The notes: generated by a model from the letters alone, not told the origin. A stretch of DNA of 11,153 nucleotides from an uncultured Prevotella sp. (GCA_934230965.1 CAKQFW010000048.1:1-11153), one strand, 5' to 3'; shown: positions 1 to 6,447, counted from the first letter of the stretch. A program made the numbers and translations.

Positions 1-600
1 TCGATGGCTTATCACCGCCTGCGTCTACTGGCCAAAGGCGGCATCGTGGGCGACATTGTGAGCGTAGATGCCACCTGTACCTCGTTGCTCGACTTCGACC
101 CCACGCAAGACTCAAGTCGTAGTCTGTACGAGTGGAACAGCATTTGCGCCTGGGGCCCCACTGCCTTGCTGCCTATCTTCCAGATGCTGGGCACCAACTA
201 TCAGCGCAAAGACATCCTTACCCGCTTTGCCGACGATAAGCATCGCTACGACGCTTTCACAAAGATAGCGTTTGTATATCCGCACGCCGTGGCCTCACTA
301 AAGGTGGGCCAAGGTGTGAAGTCGGAAGGCGAACTGGTGGTATCGGGCACCAAGGGCTACATCTATGTGCCAGCCCCGTGGTGGAAGACCGAATATTTTG
401 AGGTGCGCTACGAGAATCCCCAAAACAACAAGCGCTACTTCTACCAGCTTGATGGCGAGGGGCTGCGCTACGAGTTGCTATCCTTCTTCAAAGCCATCAG
501 CACGGGCAGCGATTTTGCCTACGTGTCTGACGACATTTCACACAGCATCACTCAGATTATCGAAGACTTCTATGCCCAGCGCGACATGACGATTATCTAA
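1..600 (+). CDS. Gfo/Idh/MocA-family oxidoreductase, C-terminal part (5' end outside window)
   Basis: The reading frame is open from the first base and ends at TAA 598-600, so this is the last 199 codons of a gene that begins to the left. The first ATG in view (4) is probably internal. The protein resembles the C-terminal alpha/beta domain of Gfo/Idh/MocA NAD(P)-dependent sugar-type oxidoreductases. It opens with a helix and strand (YHRLRLLAKGGIVGDIVSVDA) typical of the segment after the Rossmann fold, continues with a beta-sheet face (VSGTKGYIYVPAPWWKTEYFEVRYE), and ends with a helix like those that close the family fold. The N-terminal nucleotide-binding domain is not visible, so substrate and cofactor cannot be read. 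A licD gene follows 128 bp downstream on the same strand, and a role in making a sugar or sugar-alcohol precursor for surface glycan is an inference from that. Confidence 0.8.
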   Translation, partial: SMAYHRLRLLAKGGIVGDIVSVDATCTSLLDFDPTQDSSRSLYEWNSICAWGPTALLPIFQMLGTNYQRKDILTRFADDKHRYDAFTKIAFVYPHAVASLKVGQGVKSEGELVVSGTKGYIYVPAPWWKTEYFEVRYENPQNNKRYFYQLDGEGLRYELLSFFKAISTGSDFAYVSDDISHSITQIIEDFYAQRDMTII

Positions 601-628
601 GTGTAGAGTGAAGAGTGTAGAGTGAAGA
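601..628 (+). repeat. Two perfect 14-bp direct repeats (four alternating heptamers)
   Basis: GTGTAGAGTGAAGA occurs twice head to tail with no mismatch, starting at the base after the oxidoreductase stop codon. Each 14-mer is itself two related heptamers (GTGTAGA, GTGAAGA), so the tract is four heptamers alternating between two variants. No function is evident. It lies in the untranslated spacer before licD. Confidence 0.85.
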
Positions 629-664
629 ATTCGATAGAAATGCGAAAGGTAAGAAAAAAGAAAT

Positions 665-682
665 AATAAAAAGACAATATAA
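665..682 (+). repeat. 18-bp licD-flanking repeat, copy A
   Basis: An AT-rich 18-mer of the form AATAAAARGACAATATAA. It matches 17 of 18 bases of the copy at 1718-1735, on the other side of licD in the same orientation. A third copy lies inverted at 1774-1791. This one is 46 bp before the licD start. Confidence 0.6.
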
Positions 683-728
683 AATAACATTTAACCTATT
701 GTATTGAGAAAAGAATTTCCAAAACATT

Positions 729-1583
729 ATGGCAAAGAAAAATATTCAGGAAGAACGCATTAGCGACGAGCAAACACGAGAGCTACAAAAATATATTCTC
801 GACATGTTGCTCGCCATTGACAAGGTGTGCCGCGAGCACAACCTATGCTATTATCTCATTGCTGGCACTATGTTAGGTGCCGTGCGGCACAAGGGATTTG
901 TGCCTTGGGACGACGATGCCGATGTGGCCATGCCTCGCGAAGACTATAACGAGTTTGTGAAGCACGCCAACGAGTGGCTGCCCGAGCGTTATGAGCTGGT
1001 GAGCGGCTTGCAAGACCCCATGTACCCCTATCAGTTTGCGCGCATACAAGATAAGGAGACCACATACATCTTGCGCCGCCAGTTCAACTTTGTGGGTGGT
1101 CTGCCCGTCGACGTTTTTCCCCTCGATGGCATGACCGTTGACGAGAACGAGCGTCGCAAACACTATCGCCGCTACGCCATCGCCAAGAAGATGCTCTACT
1201 ATTCTACCATCGACCCTATGAAGCATGGTTACGGTTTGCGTTGGCTCTTCGCCAAGTTTATGCACAAGGTGGTGTCGCAAGATAAGGCTCATCGTCGCAT
1301 GAACGATGTGCAACGCGAATACAACTATGATGCCTCACCCCTGGTAGCCGACCACGACAACAAGCCCGAGCGCGGCATCTTGCCTAAGGATGTGTATGGC
1401 ACCCCCACGCCTGTGCAGTTTGAGGGTCACACATTGATGGGTGTGCAGAAGCCCGACGAGTATCTACGCTACTGCTATGGCGACTACATGAAGATGCCGA
1501 AGCAGCTTCCGCCCCAAAACTTCCGCTATCTCGACCTCCACACCCCCTACCGCGAGTATCTCAGACGTAAGAGAAAGAAGTAA
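729..1583 (+). CDS. LicD family phosphotransferase (nucleotidyltransferase fold)
   Basis: A 284-residue soluble protein of the LicD family (named for Haemophilus LicD), whose members transfer phosphocholine or other phospho-alcohols from a CDP-linked donor onto surface glycans. The hallmark N-terminal nucleotidyltransferase motif is intact: AGTMLGAVRHKGFVPWDDDAD at about residues 45-65, with the acidic DDDxD cluster at 61-65 expected to bind metal. A second family block, GGLPVDVFPLDG, is at about 123-134, and the C-terminus is basic (YREYLRRKRKK). Length fits the family. The ATG at 729 follows an A-rich stretch and is the only sensible start. No clear promoter is seen in the 128-bp gap, so readthrough from the upstream oxidoreductase is plausible. 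The substrate cannot be told from sequence; phosphocholine is only one option. Confidence 0.9.
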   Translation: MAKKNIQEERISDEQTRELQKYILDMLLAIDKVCREHNLCYYLIAGTMLGAVRHKGFVPWDDDADVAMPREDYNEFVKHANEWLPERYELVSGLQDPMYPYQFARIQDKETTYILRRQFNFVGGLPVDVFPLDGMTVDENERRKHYRRYAIAKKMLYYSTIDPMKHGYGLRWLFAKFMHKVVSQDKAHRRMNDVQREYNYDASPLVADHDNKPERGILPKDVYGTPTPVQFEGHTLMGVQKPDEYLRYCYGDYMKMPKQLPPQNFRYLDLHTPYREYLRRKRKK

Positions 1584-1626
1584 CACCACCGATTTGTGTC
1601 GCTGACACATGATAAAGAGGTTGTTA

Positions 1627-1710
1627 ACAATGTCAACATTGTATCGCGACAACAATGTAACAACGCAACAACATTGTAACGATGCAACAACATTGTAACA
1701 ACACAACAAC
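1627..1710. repeat. ACATTGT repeat cluster with 19-bp tandem units
   Basis: Five copies of the heptamer ACATTGT or its reverse complement lie within 70 bp: inverted at 1627-1633, direct at 1636-1642, inverted at 1652-1658, direct at 1671-1677 and 1690-1696. The last two sit in a 19-bp tandem unit (AACAACATTGTAACGATGC, 1667-1685 and 1686-1704, plus a partial third copy at 1705-1710). Alternating orientation lets neighbouring copies pair as hairpins. The cluster fills the left half of the 307-bp convergent gap between licD and the sulfatase gene. Confidence 0.8.
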
Positions 1711-1717
1711 CTTAAAC

Positions 1718-1735
1718 AATAAAAGGACAATATAA
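1718..1735 (+). repeat. 18-bp licD-flanking repeat, copy B
   Basis: AATAAAAGGACAATATAA, differing from copy A (665-682) at one base. It forms most of the left arm of the 1715-1794 hairpin. Its inverted partner at 1774-1791 differs by one base. Confidence 0.6.
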
Positions 1736-1773
1736 GCAACAGTTTTTACTCTTGAGTAAGAAACCAACGTTGT

Positions 1774-1791
1774 TTATATTGTCCTTTTGTT
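1774..1791 (-). repeat. 18-bp licD-flanking repeat, copy C (inverted)
   Basis: The reverse complement reads AACAAAAGGACAATATAA, one base different from copy B. It forms the right arm of the intergenic hairpin. Confidence 0.6.
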
Positions 1792-1890
1792 GTTATTCTT
1801 ATTATTGTTGTTATTCTTGTTACTATCGAATATGTGAAACGATGTTATTTATATTTTGTTGTTTTATTGTTATATAGCATTTTAGTTTTC

Positions 1891-3822
1891 TCACTTCCTA
1901 TGTCGCTCAATATATTCGGCTGTCTGAATATTTGAGAACACATAGCGGCGAAGGTCAGCAAACGCCTTTTCGTTTTTGTTTTCGTGCAGCGAACCATCTT
2001 CAGCCACATCATAACAGAAGCTCTTATCCATTGAAGGGTTATAGATGAAGCAGCGTTTGTCATCGCGTGCCACGATCTGGTTGTCGGCCGAATAAAACAC
2101 CATGGGCCTACGCATGTGCAGTAGGTCAACGCCAAAGCCCTCATAGGTATAGCTGGCGCCCATCAAGCCCAGCAGCGTGGGCATTACATCAACTTGCATG
2201 CCCAGTCCAGCATATTGCATCTGCGGCACCCCAGGGCCAAACATAATAAGCGGTATGTGGTTTAACGATTGTGGCAGTTCGCCCTCAGCACCGCCCACAA
2301 TCTTGCCATGGTCGGCCTGAATAACAAACAGCGTGTTCTTATACCACGGTTCCTTGGCAGCACGCTTCAAGAAGTCGCCCACACACCAGTCAGCATATTC
2401 TACAATCTGTTGCTCCTTCTCCTTGCTCTTCGGCTTAAACCACGACGGTATGATATAAGGCGGATGATTGCTCACAGTAAGTATGGTAGCCATAAACGGC
2501 TTCTTCGTGGCAGCCTTGCGGTTGATGGTATTGAGCGCATAGCTGAAAAGAAAGTGATCGCTCACGCCAAACGAGTTTACCACCTCGCTCTTCGGATAGT
2601 TTTCCTGTGCATAGATGTCGTCGTAGCCATTGGTAGCAAAAAACGCCTTCATGTTATCATATTGCGCCTCGTGCGTCATGAAGAACATGTTTTCATAGCC
2701 CTTGCTCTTCAGCACCGTGGCTATACCGCTACGGTGTGGCGTAACGGTGCCCTTCATTAGGTTACGGAACATAAGGGCAGGAAACGAGTAGAGCGTAGCC
2801 GTCATGCCGTGGTTAGTATGTATGCCCGCACTGTAAAAGCGAGTGAACGCCAGCGAGTGGTGGTAAAGCGAGTCGAGCGTAGGCGTGAGGTGCTGCTCGT
2901 TACCGAAGGTGCCCATCAGATTGGCCGAAAGGCTCTCCATCAATATAATCACCACGTTGCGTGGGGTGGTTACCACCGTGTCGGCCTTCACCTCGCGGCG
3001 CAGCACACAGGTGCTATCTACCTTACCCTCAATGCCCAGCCATGAACGCGTATTGTTGATAGCCTCGGCATAAGGCATGAGGTGCAGTTCGCGGTTCTCC
3101 TTACGCATATCGTCGAGCACACTGGTCAGCAGATTAAAGGCGGGGTTAATGCCCAACTGGTTCAAGAAGGCATCTTCGCAATAGTAAGCTTGGCTCACCT
3201 TAATAGGGTTGTAACCCATACGGCCACGTATGCCAAACACACAGGCGCCACCCATCAGTAAGGTCAAGGCCACACCACCCGTTGCGGTGGGCCATTGGGG
3301 CAAGCCCTTCTCGCACAGCATGGGCGCCATGCGGCGCATCAGCCACACCAGTGCAAGCACAAACAAGGTGGTGAGCACAAAATACATGGCTATGTAAAGC
3401 CAGTACGACGACTCTTGCACCAGCATGCCCGCTGTGGTGCCCACATAGCCAAACCACCCAAAGATGCTTGAATTGATGTTCTTAAAAAAGTATTGAAAAT
3501 AAGGAATATTGGCAGCCGAGGGTATAAAGGCAATACCAAACAGCACGCTATACCATACGGTGGTGGCACGCAACAGCCAACGCCGGCACACGCCAAAGGT
3601 GGTGGTAGCCAGCACCACCACTACGGGCAGCACCGAGATATAACAGGCTATCACATTGTCAAACCACACACCTTTTACAAAGGCGGTAACCGATGATGCC
3701 GACTTCTGCACAATCATACCATGCAGCGCCATATATTGGGTAAGACGATAGAGCGTCATCACCAAGAGAGCCAACACATGAACGGTTAGCACATAACCCA
3801 GAGCTTTTATTATTCGTTTCAT
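1891..3822 (-). CDS. LtaS-type membrane phosphotransferase/sulfatase (alkaline phosphatase superfamily)
   Basis: A 643-residue protein with about five N-terminal membrane helices (roughly residues 7-27, 52-76, 85-101, 130-161, 180-198) followed by an extracytoplasmic sulfatase-fold domain from about 285. This is the architecture of lipoteichoic acid synthase LtaS and related phosphoglycerol or phosphoethanolamine transferases. Expected active-site features are visible: Glu296 in VVIILMES (metal ligand), Thr336 in GIHTNHG (position of the catalytic threonine), His453 in SNHPPY, and Asp504-His505 in QADHG. NHIPLIMFGPG near 521-531 is the usual C-terminal family block. Gram-negative relatives usually modify periplasmic glucans, lipids or glycans rather than make teichoic acid, so the substrate is open. 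The start at 3822 is preferred because the frame is closed upstream by TGA at 3900-3898, with no start codon in between. Confidence 0.88.
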   Translation of the reverse strand: MKRIIKALGYVLTVHVLALLVMTLYRLTQYMALHGMIVQKSASSVTAFVKGVWFDNVIACYISVLPVVVVLATTTFGVCRRWLLRATTVWYSVLFGIAFIPSAANIPYFQYFFKNINSSIFGWFGYVGTTAGMLVQESSYWLYIAMYFVLTTLFVLALVWLMRRMAPMLCEKGLPQWPTATGGVALTLLMGGACVFGIRGRMGYNPIKVSQAYYCEDAFLNQLGINPAFNLLTSVLDDMRKENRELHLMPYAEAINNTRSWLGIEGKVDSTCVLRREVKADTVVTTPRNVVIILMESLSANLMGTFGNEQHLTPTLDSLYHHSLAFTRFYSAGIHTNHGMTATLYSFPALMFRNLMKGTVTPHRSGIATVLKSKGYENMFFMTHEAQYDNMKAFFATNGYDDIYAQENYPKSEVVNSFGVSDHFLFSYALNTINRKAATKKPFMATILTVSNHPPYIIPSWFKPKSKEKEQQIVEYADWCVGDFLKRAAKEPWYKNTLFVIQADHGKIVGGAEGELPQSLNHIPLIMFGPGVPQMQYAGLGMQVDVMPTLLGLMGASYTYEGFGVDLLHMRRPMVFYSADNQIVARDDKRCFIYNPSMDKSFCYDVAEDGSLHENKNEKAFADLRRYVFSNIQTAEYIERHRK

Positions 3823-3830
3823 CTTTTTTT

Positions 3831-3925
3831 GTTCAATCTTTTCTTGTTCAATCTTTTCTTGTTCAATCTTCTTTTTTGTTTCAATCTTCTTTTTGTTTCA
3901 ATCTACTTTTTGTATCAATCTTCTT
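3831..3925 (-). repeat. 15-17 bp tandem repeat in the sulfatase leader
   Basis: On the + strand the units read GTTCAATCTTTTCTT (3831-3845, 3846-3860, identical), then 17-bp versions at 3861-3877, 3878-3894 and 3895-3911, and a partial unit at 3912-3925. On the sulfatase sense strand the tract is A-rich with recurring AAGATTGAAC and ends 8 bases before the start codon. It therefore lies inside the mRNA leader if the promoter at 4020-3989 is right. The two units nearest the gene are identical and the distal ones have drifted, as expected for a tract growing at one end by slippage. Confidence 0.85.
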
Positions 3926-3944
3926 ATAAAGGGTCTTTACCCAT
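3924..3944 (-). other. Possible six-codon upstream ORF in the sulfatase leader
   Basis: On the minus strand, ATG at 3944 is followed by five codons and TAA (peptide MGKDPL). It lies just downstream of the predicted transcription start and overlaps a small GGGT/ACCC hairpin (3931-3942). Another short stem, CTTGC/GCAAG, lies at 3957-3970. Chance occurrence is quite possible and no ribosome binding site stands out. Confidence 0.2.
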
Positions 3945-3988
3945 GCTGTTGCAGCGCTTGCCTTAGCAAGAACCTGTCAATCAGCCTA

Positions 3989-4020
3989 CAAAAGTATAAA
4001 AATAGAAATAAATATACAAC
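3989..4020 (-). promoter_or_regulatory. Promoter for the sulfatase gene
   Basis: Read on the minus strand, GTTG (4020-4017) is followed after exactly 20 bp by TACTTTTG (3996-3989), a full match to the Bacteroidetes -7 consensus TAnnTTTG with a TTG-type -33 box. Transcription would begin near 3982, giving a leader of about 160 bases that contains the tandem repeat. Assigned by pattern only. Confidence 0.65.
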
Positions 4021-4049
4021 CCAACGCCTCAGAAACAGATAATTATTTG

Positions 4050-4057
4050 TAATTTTG
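4050..4057 (+). promoter_or_regulatory. Possible -7 box for the glycosyltransferase gene
   Basis: TAATTTTG matches TAnnTTTG and lies 45 bp before the preferred ATG. No TTG-type -33 box is found at the usual distance, so this is weak. If real, transcription starts near 4064, downstream of the alternative ATG at 4055, which favours the start at 4103. Confidence 0.35.
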
Positions 4058-4102
4058 AAGCTGAAACATCACAAGAGCCTTGGCTCTACCACCTTTTTAT
4101 AT

Positions 4103-5806
4103 ATGAAAATAGAATACAACAAAGCGTTATGGATAGTGGCCGTGCTGGCCATTGTGCTCACCATGCCAGCGCTGGGACTGGCCGACTTCTACAGCAAAGG
4201 CGAACCCCGCGAAGCCATCGTGGCCTACACCATGCTTGAGCATGGCAACTGGATATTGCCCATCAACAACGGTGGCGACATACCCTATAAGCCACCCTTC
4301 TTTCATTGGTGCATAGCCCTGTGCTCGTTGCTGCAAGGCTACGTTAGCGAGTTTACCTCGCGCCTACCGTCGGCCATCGCCTTGGTGCTCATGGCCGTAG
4401 GCGGATTTAGGTTCTTTGCCCGCCGCCGTGGCGTAGGCCTGTCACTGTTAGCCACCGTGCTCACCCTTACCGCCTTTGAGATGCACCGTGCAGGCACCAA
4501 CTGCCGTGTAGATATGGTGAACACCGCCTTCATGGTGGGCGCCCTCTATCTGATGTATGCCTGGTGGGAGCGCGGCAAGCACGCCCTACCCTGGCTCGCC
4601 ATCTTGTGCATGAGCGGTGCCGCCCTGACCAAGGGTCCCGTAGGCATATTGCTGCCCTGCTTTGTTATGGGCGTGTTCATGCTCACGCAGCGCGAAAACG
4701 TGTGGTCGGCCTTTTGGCGTATGGCGCTCACCGCCCTCTGTGCCATGGTGCTGCCCTTAATGTGGTATTATGCTGCCTGGCAACAAGGTGGCGACGAGTT
4801 TTTACGACTGGTAAAAGAAGAAAACGTTGACCGACTGCTGGGCAAGATGTCGTACGAGTCGCACGAAAACCCCTTCTGGTACAACTTCATCACCCTCATT
4901 ACAGGTTGGCTGCCCTACACCCTCATGCTGCTATGTTCGCTCTTTGTCTTGCCCTGGAAACAGTTTAGCAAGACCCGCCTTGTGCAGAGCATACGCAAGG
5001 CCGACAGCCTACAGGTGTTTACATGGCTCAGCTTCGGCCTCATCCTGTTCTTCTACTGCATACCCAAGAGCAAGCGCAGCGTATATCTGCTGCCCTGCTA
5101 CCCCTTCATGGCCATGCTGATGGCACAATATATTGTGTGGCTGATGAGCAATAAGAAAGATGTGGTGCTGAAGGCGTTTGTGTGGATAATGGCCGCCATA
5201 GGCATCATCCTCACCATGGCCTTTGTGGTGCTGAAGTGGCAGTGTGTGCCCGACACCATCTTCCACGGCAAACATGCCGCTGCCAACGTGGCCATGCTGC
5301 ACGCCCTTGAAAATATTGCCCTCACACCGCGCACCATGTTCCTATCATGGTTGCCTGGCATTGTGGGTGTGCTGGCCATTAGGCACCTATGGCCCAAGAG
5401 TGGCCGATACCAGTCGAGCCGCGCCATCGACTTCATACTGTCGCTGGTGGTGTGCATCTTCCTCTCGCTCGACAATGTGTTTCAGCCCGCCGTGCTGAAC
5501 ACGAAGGCCGACAAGGCGCTGGCGCCAGAAATAGAAGAGCGCTTCGATATGCAGCACCTATACAGCTACATGAGCTCTCCCATGCTACACTTCTTCAGCC
5601 TCAACTTCTACTTGGGCGACCGCATACAGCAGTTTGACAAGGTGCTGCCCGAAACAGGCGTAGTGATGCTGCCCGAAGACGACAAAGAGCTATTTCTTAC
5701 CACCTGTGGCAAGGGCTACCAGCTGCAAAAGGTGTGGCAGATACCACGCGCTGTTGAAGAAAAGCACGAGGTGGGCTTCTACCAGTTTAAACGCGCAGAA
5801 AAGTAA
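4103..5806 (+). CDS. ArnT/PMT-type GT-C glycosyltransferase, integral membrane
   Basis: A 567-residue polytopic membrane protein of the ArnT/PMT (dolichyl-phosphate-mannose protein mannosyltransferase-like) GT-C group. These enzymes use polyprenyl-phosphate sugars and transfer the sugar on the outer face of the inner membrane; ArnT itself adds aminoarabinose to lipid A. The first helix (about 8-27) leads into the periplasmic loop ADFYSKGEPREAIVAYTMLE, where GEPREA (33-38) takes the place of the family's acidic catalytic motif, and then YKPPFFHW (62-69), the conserved KPP block. About ten further hydrophobic segments follow. The C-terminal end is a modest soluble tail. Length is close to ArnT. 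I chose ATG 4103 (MKIEYNKALW) over 4055 because it gives a normal N-terminus and lies downstream of the likely transcription start. Acceptor and donor are unknown; an envelope lipid or glycan is inferred from LicD and the LtaS-like neighbour. Confidence 0.85.
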   Translation: MKIEYNKALWIVAVLAIVLTMPALGLADFYSKGEPREAIVAYTMLEHGNWILPINNGGDIPYKPPFFHWCIALCSLLQGYVSEFTSRLPSAIALVLMAVGGFRFFARRRGVGLSLLATVLTLTAFEMHRAGTNCRVDMVNTAFMVGALYLMYAWWERGKHALPWLAILCMSGAALTKGPVGILLPCFVMGVFMLTQRENVWSAFWRMALTALCAMVLPLMWYYAAWQQGGDEFLRLVKEENVDRLLGKMSYESHENPFWYNFITLITGWLPYTLMLLCSLFVLPWKQFSKTRLVQSIRKADSLQVFTWLSFGLILFFYCIPKSKRSVYLLPCYPFMAMLMAQYIVWLMSNKKDVVLKAFVWIMAAIGIILTMAFVVLKWQCVPDTIFHGKHAAANVAMLHALENIALTPRTMFLSWLPGIVGVLAIRHLWPKSGRYQSSRAIDFILSLVVCIFLSLDNVFQPAVLNTKADKALAPEIEERFDMQHLYSYMSSPMLHFFSLNFYLGDRIQQFDKVLPETGVVMLPEDDKELFLTTCGKGYQLQKVWQIPRAVEEKHEVGFYQFKRAEK

Positions 5807-5814
5807 TGAACAAT

Positions 5815-5847
5815 GGCCGAGCAAGTTACAAACAGATACGCTCGGCC
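5815..5847 (+). terminator. Probable terminator of the glycosyltransferase gene
   Basis: GGCCGAGC (5815-5822) and GCTCGGCC (5840-5847) pair perfectly over 8 bp around a 17-base loop, 9 bases after the stop codon. The downstream side is T-rich (TTTCC, GTTTTC) but lacks a continuous T run. Confidence 0.55.
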
Positions 5848-5870
5848 GCTCATAATTTCCTGTCGTTTTC

Positions 5871-5902
5871 TTTGGCTGTTTGCAGAATATATGTTATCTT
5901 TG
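5871..5902 (+). promoter_or_regulatory. Promoter for the DUF3467 gene
   Basis: TTTG (5871-5874), 20 bp, then TATCTTTG (5895-5902): a full match to the Bacteroides-type TTTG / TAnnTTTG promoter. The expected start of transcription is near 5909, leaving a leader of about 45 bases before ATG 5955. Confidence 0.75.
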
Positions 5903-5954
5903 CAATAACTAAATAGAACAATACAATATCTAAATCATTAAAATAATAACAAAA

Positions 5955-6302
5955 ATGGAAAATCAAAAACCGCAAGAACAACCCCAGAACACCCTTGACA
6001 TCATGCCTGAAGCAGTAGCAGGTGTATATTCAAACCTCGCACTTATCACACACTCTCCCTCTGAGTTTGTTGTCGATTTTGCTTCTATCCTCCCCGGTAT
6101 GCAGCGCCCCACCGTGCGCAACCGCATCATCATGGCTCCCGAGCACGCTAAGAGCTTGCTGTTTGCCCTGCAGGAGAACATTGTAAACTATGAGAAGACA
6201 TTTGGCACCATCACCATGCCCCAACCCAAGGAGCAGGCTCAGCCCGAAGGCGGCCGCACCATCGCTCCCTTCGGCGATGGCACCACAAAGGGTGAGGCTT
6301 AA
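5955..6302 (+). CDS. DUF3467 domain protein
   Basis: A 115-residue soluble protein that I recognise as the DUF3467 family, small single-domain proteins widespread in Bacteroidetes and of unknown function. The core runs from about residue 13 to 85: YSNLALI at 25-31, SPSEFVVDF at 34-42, then the basic block VRNRIIMAPEHAK (54-66) and a helix ALQENIVNYE (71-80). The ends are low in complexity (Q/P-rich start, G/E-rich tail) and probably disordered. There is no signal peptide or membrane segment. The gene has its own strong-looking promoter and a textbook terminator, so it is transcribed alone. The start codon follows an A-rich leader without a Shine-Dalgarno site, as is usual in this phylum. Confidence 0.88.
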   Translation: MENQKPQEQPQNTLDIMPEAVAGVYSNLALITHSPSEFVVDFASILPGMQRPTVRNRIIMAPEHAKSLLFALQENIVNYEKTFGTITMPQPKEQAQPEGGRTIAPFGDGTTKGEA

Positions 6303-6333
6303 TGCCACAACACATAAATAAGAGTTTTATTGC

Positions 6334-6372
6334 AAAGCCCGCTATCAGTTATCCACCGATAGCGGGCTTTTT
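6334..6372 (+). terminator. Intrinsic terminator of the DUF3467 gene
   Basis: AAAGCCCGCTATC (6334-6346) pairs perfectly with GATAGCGGGCTTT (6358-6370): a 13-bp GC-rich stem with an 11-base loop, running into five T residues (6368-6372). It starts 31 bases after the stop. The A-run on the left arm lets it work partly in the other direction too. Confidence 0.92.
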
Positions 6373-6415
6373 CTGTATCTATAGGCCATCACGTTCTTTT
6401 TATCCACCCTAAACA

Positions 6416-6447
6416 CTTGCACCATTAAAAAATTAATGGTATATTTG
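6416..6447 (+). promoter_or_regulatory. Promoter of the secreted YD-like protein gene
   Basis: CTTG (6416-6419), 20 bp, then TATATTTG (6440-6447), a full -7 consensus match. Transcription would start near 6454, so the upstream ATG at 6436 lies in promoter DNA and is not the translation start. The leader to ATG 6520 is about 66 bases and very A-rich. The spacer is a dyad (see separate entry). Confidence 0.7.
6421..6440. promoter_or_regulatory. Perfect dyad in the promoter spacer, probable operator
   Basis: ACCATTAA (6421-6428), four A residues, then TTAATGGT (6433-6440), a perfect 8-bp inverted repeat. It fills the whole space between the -33 and -7 boxes and touches the first base of the -7 box. 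A site of this size and position suits a dimeric repressor, such as a TetR-, MarR- or Lrp-sized protein. No regulator gene is seen in the window. Confidence 0.5.

Larger units (their letters stand above)
1715..1794. terminator. Long hairpin between convergent genes, probable bidirectional terminator
   Basis: The arms 1715-1740 and 1769-1794 pair over 26 bp with no mismatch except two G-T pairs, which would be G-U in RNA. The core is AAAAGGACAATATAA and its reverse complement. The 28-base loop holds a further small stem (TTACTC/GAGTAA). It lies between the licD stop and the sulfatase stop, where a two-way terminator is expected. The flank on the + side is T-rich but has no clean U-run, and the - side has none, so it is not a textbook intrinsic terminator. 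The arms also belong to the repeat seen before licD, so a miniature inverted-repeat element is an alternative. From 1795 to 1890 I see only AT-rich sequence. Confidence 0.6.

Noticed and set aside
3823..3897. Leader repeat as an N-terminal KIEQ-repeat extension of the sulfatase
   Set aside because: An in-frame TGA at 3900-3898 closes the frame and there is no ATG, GTG or TTG codon in frame between it and ATG 3822.
4055..4102. Upstream in-frame start for the glycosyltransferase (ATG 4055)
   Set aside because: It overlaps the possible -7 box and adds a 16-residue tail unlike an inner-membrane N-terminus; ATG 4103 is preferred.
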